NCBI RefSeq assembly: GCF_036565765.1
Contig: NZ_DATCXP010000154.1
DNA: 24,956 nt
Source of the DNA: Terrimesophilobacter sp036565765
Lineage (GTDB): Bacteria > Actinomycetota > Actinomycetes > Actinomycetales > Microbacteriaceae
Reading direction: 5' to 3' (one strand)
This document shows, piece after piece, positions 16,138 through 24,509 of the stretch. The notes below the pieces were generated by a model, which saw only the letters and a program-made list of their open reading frames with translations, was not told the DNA's origin and did no database searches. Made by a program: the position numbers and the translations under genes. Position 1 is the stretch's first letter, and each line of letters begins with the position of its first letter.

Positions 16138-19100
16138 GGTGAGCAGGTCCCCTCGGCGAAGCCCGGGTCCGTGTAGCTCGGCGGCGTGCCGAAGTCGACG
16201 ACGGCTTTCACCCGGATCGTGACCACCTGAGTGCCGATGGCGGATGCAGAGGGCACGGTCGCATCGGTGCCGAACGGGCTCCAGCCGGCGATACCGCCCC
16301 GGTTGAAGGAGTACAGGAATGTGACCGTCGGCAGTCCCGCGTTGACCGGCGGGTTCGCCACGGCCTGCTCGCCGATCACGCAGCTCACAATGCTCGCCCT
16401 GGCGTTCACCGGCCGGAGCGTCATGCCGTCCGACGGCAGCCCGCAGAACGAATCGCTCGCATCGCGGCAGCCGCGGAACGTGATGGTGAGGTCATTCCCG
16501 TACACGGCCGCATTGGCGATCGACGTGAGCCATTGACCCTCTACGACGGGCGCCCAGCTCCCCGTGCCGTTGACCTGGTACTCGAATTTGGCTGCCGACA
16601 GGCCGGCGACGGCGAGGTCATTGCCGACCTGGATGTCGAACTGGCCGCCATGCGGCTGCAGGCTGATGCTTCCGCTGGCTTTCCCCGGCGGGCGCATGGT
16701 GAGGATGGCACCGGAAGCGGTCGGGGTGCAGTAGTAGCCGTTGTCCGCGTACACGACATAGCGGTAGCTGTGCTGATCCTGGACGTGGGTGTCGATCCAG
16801 CCGCTCGTCACCGGCGTCGCACCGGATCCCGGCGTCGCCGCCCGGCAGGCGGTCGGCATCGTGTCGGTGTCGTCGAAGCGCCCGACCGTGTAGGTCACGC
16901 CCGGCGCTCCCTGCGGATCGCTCGCACCCCAGGAGACCTGAATGTGACCCTGAGCGTTCACCACGACACCGGTGACCCCACCTGCGGTTTGCGTCGGGGG
17001 TCCGACGGCGGTGACGGCGACGGCCGCATTGCGCCGCCAGTCGGCCTCGCCGGACACCTGAGCGCTGTTGCGCGCATACACGGTGACGGCGTACTGGACC
17101 CCGGGAACCAGAACGCCGCCGGAGTTCGGGTAGGAAAGCGATGTCGAGGATGCGGGGACCGTCTGGAGCAGGTCCACTCCTGGACCGCTCACGCGCACCG
17201 TATAGCCGACAAGGGGCGTTCCCGGCGCTGGGTCGGGAACCGCGGACCAGCTCACGGCGATCGCCCCGCCGGTCGGGTTCGCGTTCGTCGGGACCGCGCT
17301 GATGCCACCTGGCGCTGCGGGCAGGACGTCGGACCAGACCGCCGATCCGGCGCTCGCGGGCTCAGAAGGGCCGATCGCGTTGATGGCGACGACCGAGATC
17401 CGCACCTTCGCGTCGGGCCCGTTTCCCGGCGTGCGGATGTCGCAGCCGCTGTTCCCCGAGCACTGCGTGACGCTCGCGACCTGCCCGGTGCTCACTCGCG
17501 TCGCCGTGACTTCGTATCCGGTGATCGGGGAGTTGTTGAACCCACCAGGGCTCCAGGCGACGGTGACCCTCTGGTCGCCGAAGCCCAGCACGCGCACGTT
17601 CGTCACCGGGTCGGGCACATCCTGGATCTCGAGCCTGATGGTCCCCCAGACGTAGCGACTGGGATCCTTCGTCGCGTCGGCGACCTGGTACTGGAGGTAG
17701 ACGTCCTGGGCCGGAGTGTCCTGGCCGACCGTCACGGAGAGCCTGCTGTTGTTCGCACTCGGGACGATGGTCACCCCTGCCGGCACGCTGGATCCGTCGA
17801 GCCCCCTGATGGCCCCGACGACGGTCAGCGGCGTGTCCGGGAAGGGGTTCGTCGCCTCATCGTTCGAGAGGACGTCGATCACCGTGGTCTTCCCCCTGGG
17901 CACGATCGCGCTGTCGGACGCGGGCTGTGCCAGCGGTTTGCTCGACGCGACGACGCTGAGCCGGATGCTGCCGGTCTTGCCCTCGGCGAGATCGTCGCGC
18001 ACGCCGATCACGATGGCGGTCGTCTGGCCCTTGACGGCATCCTCGTTCGCCCTGACGGTCAGCGACTGGCCGGTGAGGGTGTAGCTGAACCCCTCGGGAA
18101 GCGGTGCCAGCGCTGTGTAGGCGAGTTCGCCGAGGTCGTCGGGGTATGGGTAGGTCGTGAGCTTGAGGAGATCGAGAACCTTCTCCTCCCCCGGCTCGAA
18201 GTCGATGACCGCGCCGTTGAACACGGGTGGCTGGTTCGACCGTGGCGTCACGGTGATGGGCAGTACGAGGGTCGCGGTCCGTCCAGCCGGATCGTTCGCC
18301 GATGATCCATCGGTGACCTCGAAGGAAATCGATGCAGGTCCGAAGTACTTGTCGGCCGAGGTGAATGTGAGGGTGCGGTCGTCGACGACCAGGTCATCGC
18401 CGTTCGCGTTCGTCGCACGAACCGTCGTCGTGTCGGCCAGGCGCACCTGCTTCCCGCCGATCGCCACGACGTAGTCGTTGAGCGGGATGATCAGCGTCGA
18501 TTCGCTCGCGACGACGAGAGGCCTTGCCTTCCGATTCAGCTGCGGAAGCGCGTCGTCGTAGCCGGGCACCCAGACGAACGCGTAGGAAACGATTTTCGGG
18601 TCATCCGGATTCGTGACGGCGAACGGGATGATCTGGCGTTTCTGTCCGACGGTGACCGTGATGCGCTTCTTGTCCGTCACCGTCGCCGTGGTGTCGTACC
18701 CCGGCAGCAGCGATACGCCGAGCGAGGAGGTCGGGCCGTCGGCGAAGAACACGTTCGCGAGGACATTCACGTCGATCGTATTCCTGCCGATGATGTCGGT
18801 GAGCGTCAGCACGGAGTCGTTGGCAATCGGGTAGGCCCGTGGCGCATCGGCCGCGACATTCACCGTGATGAAGTTCGAGCTCGTTCCGCCGAACTCGTTC
18901 TGGATCGTGTAGATCAGGCCGTACTGGCCCTCGATGTCCGGCGGGGTCACCGAGACGACCTCACCGTCGGTCTCCGCGAGCACCGTGGCGTCCTTAGTCG
19001 GTTCGACCGAGATCACGCTCAGCGCGCTTCCGTCGGGATCCGAGTCGTTCGCCAGCACCCGGATGGTGACGGTCCCGCCTGGCCGCATCGAGACCTCATC

Positions 19101-22034
19101 CGGAATGGCAACCGGATTCCGCGCCCCGTCGAGCCTCTGGGTGATTCCGATCCTGACCAGCCCCGTCGCCCGAGCCCCGAGGGTGTCGATGACGGTATAG
19201 GTGAAGGAGTCCGTCCCCGCGGAATAGCTTCCCGCCTCGTACTGCAGACTGTCCGAGCCGACCGCGACGACGGCCCCCTTCTCCGGATTGGTCTCCTGCC
19301 CGAGCAACTGCACGGCGTCGCCGTCGGGGTCGATTCCCGACAGCGGGATGCGGATGTTCACCGATTCGCCGGCGAGGACCCGCGCAATGACCGTCACAGG
19401 GACGGGTGCGTTGTTCGTGGCTTCGACCGTCTCCCGGACGGCGATGTTCACGCGCGCCTCGGCGGTCTGGCCGTCCGGCCCGCTCACCCGGTAGCTCGCA
19501 GTGAAGTTGCCCGGCTTGTCCGGTGCGAGGTAGCGCAGGATGTTCCCGGAGGCGAACAGCAGGCCGGAATCGCCGGTGAGGGTCGAAGACAGCTGCGGAT
19601 TGAGGGTGAGCTCTTCTCCGTCGGGCTGGACGTCGTTGTCGAGTACCGGGATGTCGATCGCGGCCCCGACCCTCACCGAGATCGTGTCGTCGGTCGCCAC
19701 GGGCGGCTGCAGTCGTGCCGGCTGGGGAATCTCGATGACGGTGATGATCCCCTCGGCCTCGGCCAGGCCGTTGCTGATGCGGTAGTTGAAGCCGACGGGA
19801 CCTTGGTCGAGTGGAGCCGTCAGCGTGACCCGCACGGAGCGCTGGTCGAGGATCTCCGCCTGGACTCCGGAATCCACCGCGATGTTGTACACCCCGGTCA
19901 CGAGCAGGACCCCGCCGGCAGGATCGATGTCGCTGCCCGCGACGTCGATGGTCTGGCTGCTCAGGGTCTTCACGAAGATGGTCTTCGGAATCGTGATCGG
20001 CTTCGAATTCGCATCCGGTTGCGCGGCGACATCGATGCGCACGATCCCGGTTGCGGTCTGGTCGCCGTCGTCGACAAGGTATTCGAGGTTGAACGTTCGT
20101 ACCTGCGTGCTGCTGAAGCGGAATGTTCCCGCTTCCAGGCTCGGCGTGATGGTCGCACCGGTCTTCGCCGGGACGCTGCTGAGCCGAAGAGTCCCGGTCC
20201 CGCCACGAACATGCTCGAGGGGTTTGACCGTGATCTCCTGCCCGGCGTAGGCGAGCAGGACGAACGGGTCGGCGACGATCGGGACCTTGCCGCGAGGGCT
20301 CACCGCGATGGTGAGGCTTCCACTCCCCTGCGCCGTTCCGTCCGTCACGACGAGTGCGACCGCCCGCGATGCTGCCGCTGCGCCCCCCTCGATGAACATG
20401 ACCGTGCCTTCCGGCTTGAAGCTCACGGTGTCCGGCGGTGCCGTCGCCGCGGACGCCAGGTACATCGCATCGCCGTCTGGATCGACCCAGTCGCCGAGCA
20501 CCGACGTGGACACCCGCCCACCCTGGGCGACCAGGGTCTTGGTCTTCCGCAGCTGCACGGGAGCCGAGTTCTCTTCAGGAGTTCGGATGGTCACCGTGAC
20601 GGTTGCGGTGTCCTCCCCGCCTCTCCCGTCGGTGATGCTGTAGTTGAACGTGACGGTTCCGTGCGCACCCGCCGCGAGGGCGAGTTGAATCTGCTGCCGA
20701 TTGTTGATGAGATCCAGCCGGCCGACGGTCTCCGGGATCGTCGTCACCTGGGAGATGACGAGAACGTCGCCGTTCGGATCGTAATCGTTGAGGAGCACGG
20801 GGAACACCGCGCTTCTTCCCGGCCTGGCGCCGAAGGCGTCATCGACCGCGACCGGTGGCTGCTGGGTCTTCTCGTAGTCCGGTGGCGTGTCGAGATCGTT
20901 CTCGACGATCTGCTGCTGATCCTGCCTCACGGTGGCAAGCTCGTCCCAGTTGTCGATGAGCTGCCCGCGGTCCTGCACCGCCCAGGAGCCGCCGCCGCGC
21001 GGGTCGTTCAACATCACCCGCTCGCCGTTGTGGGCGAAGGTGAGCCGGACCGAGCCTGGAAGCATCGAGGCGAGCGACAGTTGGACGCCGTCGCCGTCCC
21101 CCTGGCACTGCCGCCAGGCCGCGCCATCGGACCATGCGGCGAAGGTGCAGCCGTTGTTCAGGAGCGGTGGCGCGGCGAGTCCGCTCCGGCCGTCCACGAG
21201 CTGATCCGGGTTGCCCCCCAGCACGGGTACCGACAGCAGCCCGCCGGAGTAGCCGACGAGCACCCGATCCCCCTGCCCGGACGGCTCCTGCAGCTGCGGT
21301 CGATCGCCGGAGGCCACGACACCGGAGAGGTCGACGGCATTGCCGTCGACAACGAGTGCCCGCCCGGTTTGATTGAGCACCGCCCAGTGCGTCCCGACCG
21401 AGGTGATCGTCATCTCCGCCGATGGCGTGCCGAAGTCGAGGCGGTGCGTCTCTTCGACCGTGAGGGTCCGTGCGGCGTCGATTCGGTAGACGAGCTTCGC
21501 CGCCTGCGAGAACGCGATGAGCGTGCCGTCCCCGCTCATGGCGAACACGGAGTCGCCGCCGAGGCTCAGCGTCGGCTGGGCCTCGGTGTCGAAGCGATCG
21601 AACTCCGAGAGGGGAAGGATCCACACCTCCCCGTTCCGGTCGGTGACGACGATGTTGCCACCGGCGAGGAACAGCCGGGGGCCCTGTGTCGGCATCGGAA
21701 CCGTGTCGAGCACGCTCGAGGTCGCCGGGTCGATCACATCGACCTTGTTGTTCGCCTCATCGAGAACGAAGACGCTCGCGCCGCTCTGGACGACATCCAC
21801 CTCGCTGCTGGAGCTCTCGACGACGGAATTGAGCTCAAGGACCTCGGTGTTGGCACGACCGACGAGTTGTTTCGATCCGTTCGCCACCCACACCGACGCA
21901 TCGTTGAGCTCGACCTTCTGCGCCGGGTAGCCGCCGGAAACCACGGCAAGGGTCGCAACGAGGGCAGCGATGACTCCTCCGCTCGTCATCGTCATGACGA
22001 GCGACTTGTGCCCTGCGAGCCAGTGCCTAATCAT
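16134..22034 (-). CDS. Giant membrane-anchored surface protein: propeller, Ig-like and Fn3 repeats
   Basis: A 1966-residue protein with a short basic N-terminus and one membrane helix (about 13-34), so most of it should lie outside the cell with the N-terminus inside. Residues about 40-375 are repetitive beta sequence with blocks such as VFVLDEANNKVDVIDP and NIVVTDRNGEVWILP, suggesting a beta-propeller. From about 387 to 1470 come Ig/cadherin-like modules marked by repeated acidic turns (LLNDYDPNGD, WVDPDGD, SDIDPAGG, IDPDGD, ANDSDPDGS). Fn3-like domains follow at about 1473, 1572 and 1685. The last 180 residues are Cys-bearing and end EGTCSP without an anchor. The ATG at 22034 has GAGGTG ten bases upstream and lies 24 bases after the kinase stop. 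It corresponds to the Fn3 protein of PFNA-type clusters and may be an adhesin or envelope scaffold controlled by the kinase. Function is inferred. Confidence 0.88.
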   Translation of the reverse strand: MIRHWLAGHKSLVMTMTSGGVIAALVATLAVVSGGYPAQKVELNDASVWVANGSKQLVGRANTEVLELNSVVESSSSEVDVVQSGASVFVLDEANNKVDVIDPATSSVLDTVPMPTQGPRLFLAGGNIVVTDRNGEVWILPLSEFDRFDTEAQPTLSLGGDSVFAMSGDGTLIAFSQAAKLVYRIDAARTLTVEETHRLDFGTPSAEMTITSVGTHWAVLNQTGRALVVDGNAVDLSGVVASGDRPQLQEPSGQGDRVLVGYSGGLLSVPVLGGNPDQLVDGRSGLAAPPLLNNGCTFAAWSDGAAWRQCQGDGDGVQLSLASMLPGSVRLTFAHNGERVMLNDPRGGGSWAVQDRGQLIDNWDELATVRQDQQQIVENDLDTPPDYEKTQQPPVAVDDAFGARPGRSAVFPVLLNDYDPNGDVLVISQVTTIPETVGRLDLINNRQQIQLALAAGAHGTVTFNYSITDGRGGEDTATVTVTIRTPEENSAPVQLRKTKTLVAQGGRVSTSVLGDWVDPDGDAMYLASAATAPPDTVSFKPEGTVMFIEGGAAAASRAVALVVTDGTAQGSGSLTIAVSPRGKVPIVADPFVLLAYAGQEITVKPLEHVRGGTGTLRLSSVPAKTGATITPSLEAGTFRFSSTQVRTFNLEYLVDDGDQTATGIVRIDVAAQPDANSKPITIPKTIFVKTLSSQTIDVAGSDIDPAGGVLLVTGVYNIAVDSGVQAEILDQRSVRVTLTAPLDQGPVGFNYRISNGLAEAEGIITVIEIPQPARLQPPVATDDTISVRVGAAIDIPVLDNDVQPDGEELTLNPQLSSTLTGDSGLLFASGNILRYLAPDKPGNFTASYRVSGPDGQTAEARVNIAVRETVEATNNAPVPVTVIARVLAGESVNIRIPLSGIDPDGDAVQLLGQETNPEKGAVVAVGSDSLQYEAGSYSAGTDSFTYTVIDTLGARATGLVRIGITQRLDGARNPVAIPDEVSMRPGGTVTIRVLANDSDPDGSALSVISVEPTKDATVLAETDGEVVSVTPPDIEGQYGLIYTIQNEFGGTSSNFITVNVAADAPRAYPIANDSVLTLTDIIGRNTIDVNVLANVFFADGPTSSLGVSLLPGYDTTATVTDKKRITVTVGQKRQIIPFAVTNPDDPKIVSYAFVWVPGYDDALPQLNRKARPLVVASESTLIIPLNDYVVAIGGKQVRLADTTTVRATNANGDDLVVDDRTLTFTSADKYFGPASISFEVTDGSSANDPAGRTATLVLPITVTPRSNQPPVFNGAVIDFEPGEEKVLDLLKLTTYPYPDDLGELAYTALAPLPEGFSYTLTGQSLTVRANEDAVKGQTTAIVIGVRDDLAEGKTGSIRLSVVASSKPLAQPASDSAIVPRGKTTVIDVLSNDEATNPFPDTPLTVVGAIRGLDGSSVPAGVTIVPSANNSRLSVTVGQDTPAQDVYLQYQVADATKDPSRYVWGTIRLEIQDVPDPVTNVRVLGFGDQRVTVAWSPGGFNNSPITGYEVTATRVSTGQVASVTQCSGNSGCDIRTPGNGPDAKVRISVVAINAIGPSEPASAGSAVWSDVLPAAPGGISAVPTNANPTGGAIAVSWSAVPDPAPGTPLVGYTVRVSGPGVDLLQTVPASSTSLSYPNSGGVLVPGVQYAVTVYARNSAQVSGEADWRRNAAVAVTAVGPPTQTAGGVTGVVVNAQGHIQVSWGASDPQGAPGVTYTVGRFDDTDTMPTACRAATPGSGATPVTSGWIDTHVQDQHSYRYVVYADNGYYCTPTASGAILTMRPPGKASGSISLQPHGGQFDIQVGNDLAVAGLSAAKFEYQVNGTGSWAPVVEGQWLTSIANAAVYGNDLTITFRGCRDASDSFCGLPSDGMTLRPVNARASIVSCVIGEQAVANPPVNAGLPTVTFLYSFNRGGIAGWSPFGTDATVPSASAIGTQVVTIRVKAVVDFGTPPSYTDPGFAEGTCSP

Positions 22035-22058
22035 CGCGGCCGTTCACCTCGTTCCCCA

Positions 22059-23486
22059 TCAGCCGTTGAAGTCCACGCACTTCTCGCTGCTCGGCTCGCC
22101 GGTCTTGCCCTCGCGGTTGACCGTCACGGTGATGCAGACGCGGTCGCCGGTGTGGGCGTCCACGGAGAATGTCGTCGACTGCTGAATACTGCTCGACGAC
22201 CCGGCGCTCGTGGAGATCTGGTACGAGTCGCCCGGTGCGAGCCCTGGATCAGACCAGCTGAACTCGATCGAGTCCACGGACCGCTGCGCGGAGATGTCGG
22301 TGACTCGGGGGATCTGTCCGGAGCCCGTCCTGATGAGCACGAACGTCGCGACGACCCCGAGGGTGATGACGAGAACCGCGCTCACGATGAGCGCCCAGGC
22401 GAGAATCTGCATGCCCCGCCCCTGAAGGTCGGTCTTCGTACTCGAACTCGCGTGCGACGAGCCGGTCTCCCGCAGGACGGTTCCGACGGGAGCGTACTCG
22501 CCTAGTGCATTGCGCATTCTCTTGCGCCGACGCGCGCCCGCCGCAGGGCTCGCGCTGGCGACGCCGCGAATCCTGGTCCGGTCGCCGAGATCGCCGACGG
22601 TGGCGAGCGCCCAGTCGTCGACGGCGACTTCGACGGGGGTCTGCACGACCCCGAGCTCGGTCTCGATGGCCTGGAACTCGCGAACGAGCTCGAGCGCGCT
22701 GGCCGGACGATTCTCGGGCTTCCGCGACATCGCCTTCTGCAGGAGCCGCTCCAGGCTGAGCGGAACGTCCGAGCGCCCGATCGGCTGGATCTTCGCGCGG
22801 TTGATCCGGGAGATGAGGTCGGCGGACTTGTTCGACTCGCCCGGGATCTCGAACGGCGACCGCCCCGCGAGCAGAGAGTAGACGGTTGCGGCGAGCGACC
22901 AGACCTCCGACGGCACCGTTCCGGAGGTCTCGTCCATGAGCACCTCGGGCGCCGACCAGGGGATGGACATTCCGACGGCCTCGAGGTGGCCGGATTCGCT
23001 GAGGGTGGAGGCGATCCCGAAGTCGGAGAGGACGGGGTGCCCGTAGGCGGTGAGCAGGATGTTCGACGGCTTGATGTCCCGATGCAGGACGCCGGCGCGA
23101 TGCGCCGTCTCGATCGCGCTGCCGATCCGCACGGCGACCTGCAGGACGTCAGCGACGGGGATGCGCTCCCGCCGGTACCGCTCGCTGAGCGACGGCGAGC
23201 AGAGCTCCATGACGAGGTAGGGGCGACCGTCCGCCGACACTCCGGCCTGGTACACGGTGAGAATCGAAGGATGGGCGCTCAGCTGGGCCATGAGGTTCGC
23301 TTCGGCCTGGAACATCTGCCTCACCTGGTCGTTGACGATCTCACTCAGCATGACCTTGACGGCCACCTGACGACGCGGCATGTTCTGCTCGTAGAGGAAG
23401 ACGTCGGCGAATCCTCCGGAGCCGAGGATGTGCACATGAGAGAAACCCGGCAGCACGGGAGGCTGCGACGGCAAGCGTCTGGCCAT
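22059..23486 (-). CDS. Transmembrane Ser/Thr protein kinase with external Fn3-like domain
   Basis: A 475-residue receptor-like kinase. The cytoplasmic kinase domain (about 14-275) has the glycine loop GSGGFADV (22-29), ATP Lys 44, helix-C Glu 62, catalytic HRDIKPSN (135-142), DFG (155-157) and APE (179-181), so it should be active. The activation segment has Ser and a single Thr but no TxT pair as in PknB, and the usual Asp of subdomain IX is Glu 194. A basic juxtamembrane linker leads to one membrane helix (361-385) and a roughly 80-residue external Fn3-like domain (393-475) with two Cys (451, 470), in place of PASTA repeats. The ATG at 23486 has GAGGGGG just upstream; an upstream ATG at 23606 would add a non-conserved leader. 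It corresponds to Pkb2 of the bifidobacterial PFNA cluster. Likely substrates are neighbours read by the FHA proteins (inference). Confidence 0.93.
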   Translation of the reverse strand: MARRLPSQPPVLPGFSHVHILGSGGFADVFLYEQNMPRRQVAVKVMLSEIVNDQVRQMFQAEANLMAQLSAHPSILTVYQAGVSADGRPYLVMELCSPSLSERYRRERIPVADVLQVAVRIGSAIETAHRAGVLHRDIKPSNILLTAYGHPVLSDFGIASTLSESGHLEAVGMSIPWSAPEVLMDETSGTVPSEVWSLAATVYSLLAGRSPFEIPGESNKSADLISRINRAKIQPIGRSDVPLSLERLLQKAMSRKPENRPASALELVREFQAIETELGVVQTPVEVAVDDWALATVGDLGDRTRIRGVASASPAAGARRRKRMRNALGEYAPVGTVLRETGSSHASSSTKTDLQGRGMQILAWALIVSAVLVITLGVVATFVLIRTGSGQIPRVTDISAQRSVDSIEFSWSDPGLAPGDSYQISTSAGSSSSIQQSTTFSVDAHTGDRVCITVTVNREGKTGEPSSEKCVDFNG

Positions 23487-23557
23487 AGTGCCCCCTCGCT
23501 CACTCGATCGCGGGCTCAGTCGCATCGGGTTGTGCGGACGTACTCGCCCAGTGTCCC

Positions 23558-23563
23558 ATTGTA
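23558..23563 (-). promoter_or_regulatory. Candidate -10 element for the kinase gene
   Basis: On the minus strand TACAAT (plus-strand ATTGTA) is a close match to the TATAAT -10 consensus, 72 bases before the kinase ATG. No good -35 hexamer is seen at 16 to 19 bases further upstream. It lies in the largest gap of the signalling operon (23487-23657), so a second promoter for kinase, surface protein and downstream genes is plausible. Confidence 0.4.
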
Positions 23564-23594
23564 GGCAGACGGGCAGTGAACCCAGGAAGAGTAT

Positions 23595-23638
23595 GGCACC
23601 CTTCACGGCGTGCTCTCACGCCCCATTTCTGGGGTGCC
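23595..23638 (-). terminator. Nested inverted repeats between phosphatase and kinase genes
   Basis: Outer arms GGCACCC (23595-23601) and GGGTGCC (23632-23638) pair perfectly. Within them GGCGTG (23607-23612) and CACGCC (23617-23622) form a six-base stem with a CTCT loop. A competing stem CCCCA/TGGGG with a TTTC loop (23621-23634) shares two bases with it and overlaps the right outer arm. No T-run follows on the transcribed strand. It sits 20 bases beyond the phosphatase stop and just before the candidate kinase promoter, fitting a partial terminator or attenuator. Pairing is observed; role is inferred. Confidence 0.4.
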
Positions 23639-23657
23639 CGGCCCGGGATTCAGGGGA

Positions 23658-24509
23658 TTACTCCCCCGCGACAGGGCCCCGCGGCGCGGTGTCCTCGAGG
23701 TCGCCGAGTCCTGGCGCTGCCGCGCCATCCAGCTCGACGACATCGACGACGACCGCCGTCACATTGTCCCGTCCGCCCTCCGCGAGAGCGGCATCGACGA
23801 GCGCGGCGGCGGTCTCCTTCGGGGTGAGGCCGGCGGCGAGGTGGAGTCGCAGCCGCAGGTCGCTCACCTCGCGCGTGAGTCCGTCGGAACACAGCAGAAG
23901 ACGGGAACCCTGCGTGACCGGGATGATCCAGAAGTCGGGCACCGGCTCCGTGTTGAAGCCGACGGCACGTGTTATGACGTTGCTGTCCGGATGATGCTCG
24001 GCGTCCGAGGCCTTGATGAGGCCCGCGCTCACGAGTTCCTGCACGACGGAGTGGTCGACGGAGACCTGGGTGAGCACATTCCGCGCGAACAGGTAGACCC
24101 GGGAGTCGCCTATGTTGAAGATCGCCCAATACGGATGCCCATCGTGGATCGTGACCGCCGCACCGGTCACCGTGGTCCCGACGCCGAGCTCCGCCTCATC
24201 GATCGCGTGGGAGATGTCGGTCGTCGCCTCTCGCAACGCCTCCACGACGGCATCCGGCTCGGTGAATCCCGTCTTCGCCAGTTCTGCGAGCCGGGCGACG
24301 ACCGCGTCACTCGCGACGTCGCCGGCGGCATGGCCGCCCATTCCGTCGGCGACCGCGAAGATCGGCGCAATCGCGACCAGGCTGTCCTCGTTGTGCGAGC
24401 GCTTGTGGCCGACGTCCGTGGCAACCCCCCAGGCGAGCACGAGGGAGCCGGGCGGCGCATCGGGGATCACCATCTCGTGGCGGGCGGTGTTCTGTCCCAG
24501 CACTGTCAC
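23658..24509 (-). CDS. PP2C-family Ser/Thr protein phosphatase
   Basis: A 283-residue metal-dependent phosphatase that reverses Ser/Thr phosphorylation, presumably that of the kinase encoded next. All PP2C motifs are present in order: SHNED (38-42), DGMGGH (55-60), GTTVTGA (111-117), NIGDSR (132-137), CSDG (207-210) and GGRDN (245-249), including the metal-binding Asp residues D55, D209 and D248. No membrane segment is seen, so it is cytoplasmic. The last 25 residues are Pro/Gly/Asp-rich and probably flexible. The GTG start at 24509 overlaps the stop of the FHA gene in GTGA. A 171-base gap with hairpins and a candidate promoter separates it from the kinase. It corresponds to the PrpC-type phosphatase found with pkb2-like genes in bifidobacteria. 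Confidence 0.95.
   Translation of the reverse strand: MTVLGQNTARHEMVIPDAPPGSLVLAWGVATDVGHKRSHNEDSLVAIAPIFAVADGMGGHAAGDVASDAVVARLAELAKTGFTEPDAVVEALREATTDISHAIDEAELGVGTTVTGAAVTIHDGHPYWAIFNIGDSRVYLFARNVLTQVSVDHSVVQELVSAGLIKASDAEHHPDSNVITRAVGFNTEPVPDFWIIPVTQGSRLLLCSDGLTREVSDLRLRLHLAAGLTPKETAAALVDAALAEGGRDNVTAVVVDVVELDGAAAPGLGDLEDTAPRGPVAGE

Noticed and set aside
19803..22505. 900-codon open frame on the plus strand opposite the giant surface protein and kinase end
   Set aside because: It has Arg/Asp/His/Val-rich sequence with no recognisable domain and lies antisense to a gene with clear membrane, Ig-like and Fn3 sequence; such frames are common in high-GC DNA.
23487..23606. Upstream ATG extending the kinase by 40 residues
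   Set aside because: The leader has no kinase similarity, would cover the candidate promoter, and the ATG at 23486 has its own strong ribosome site.
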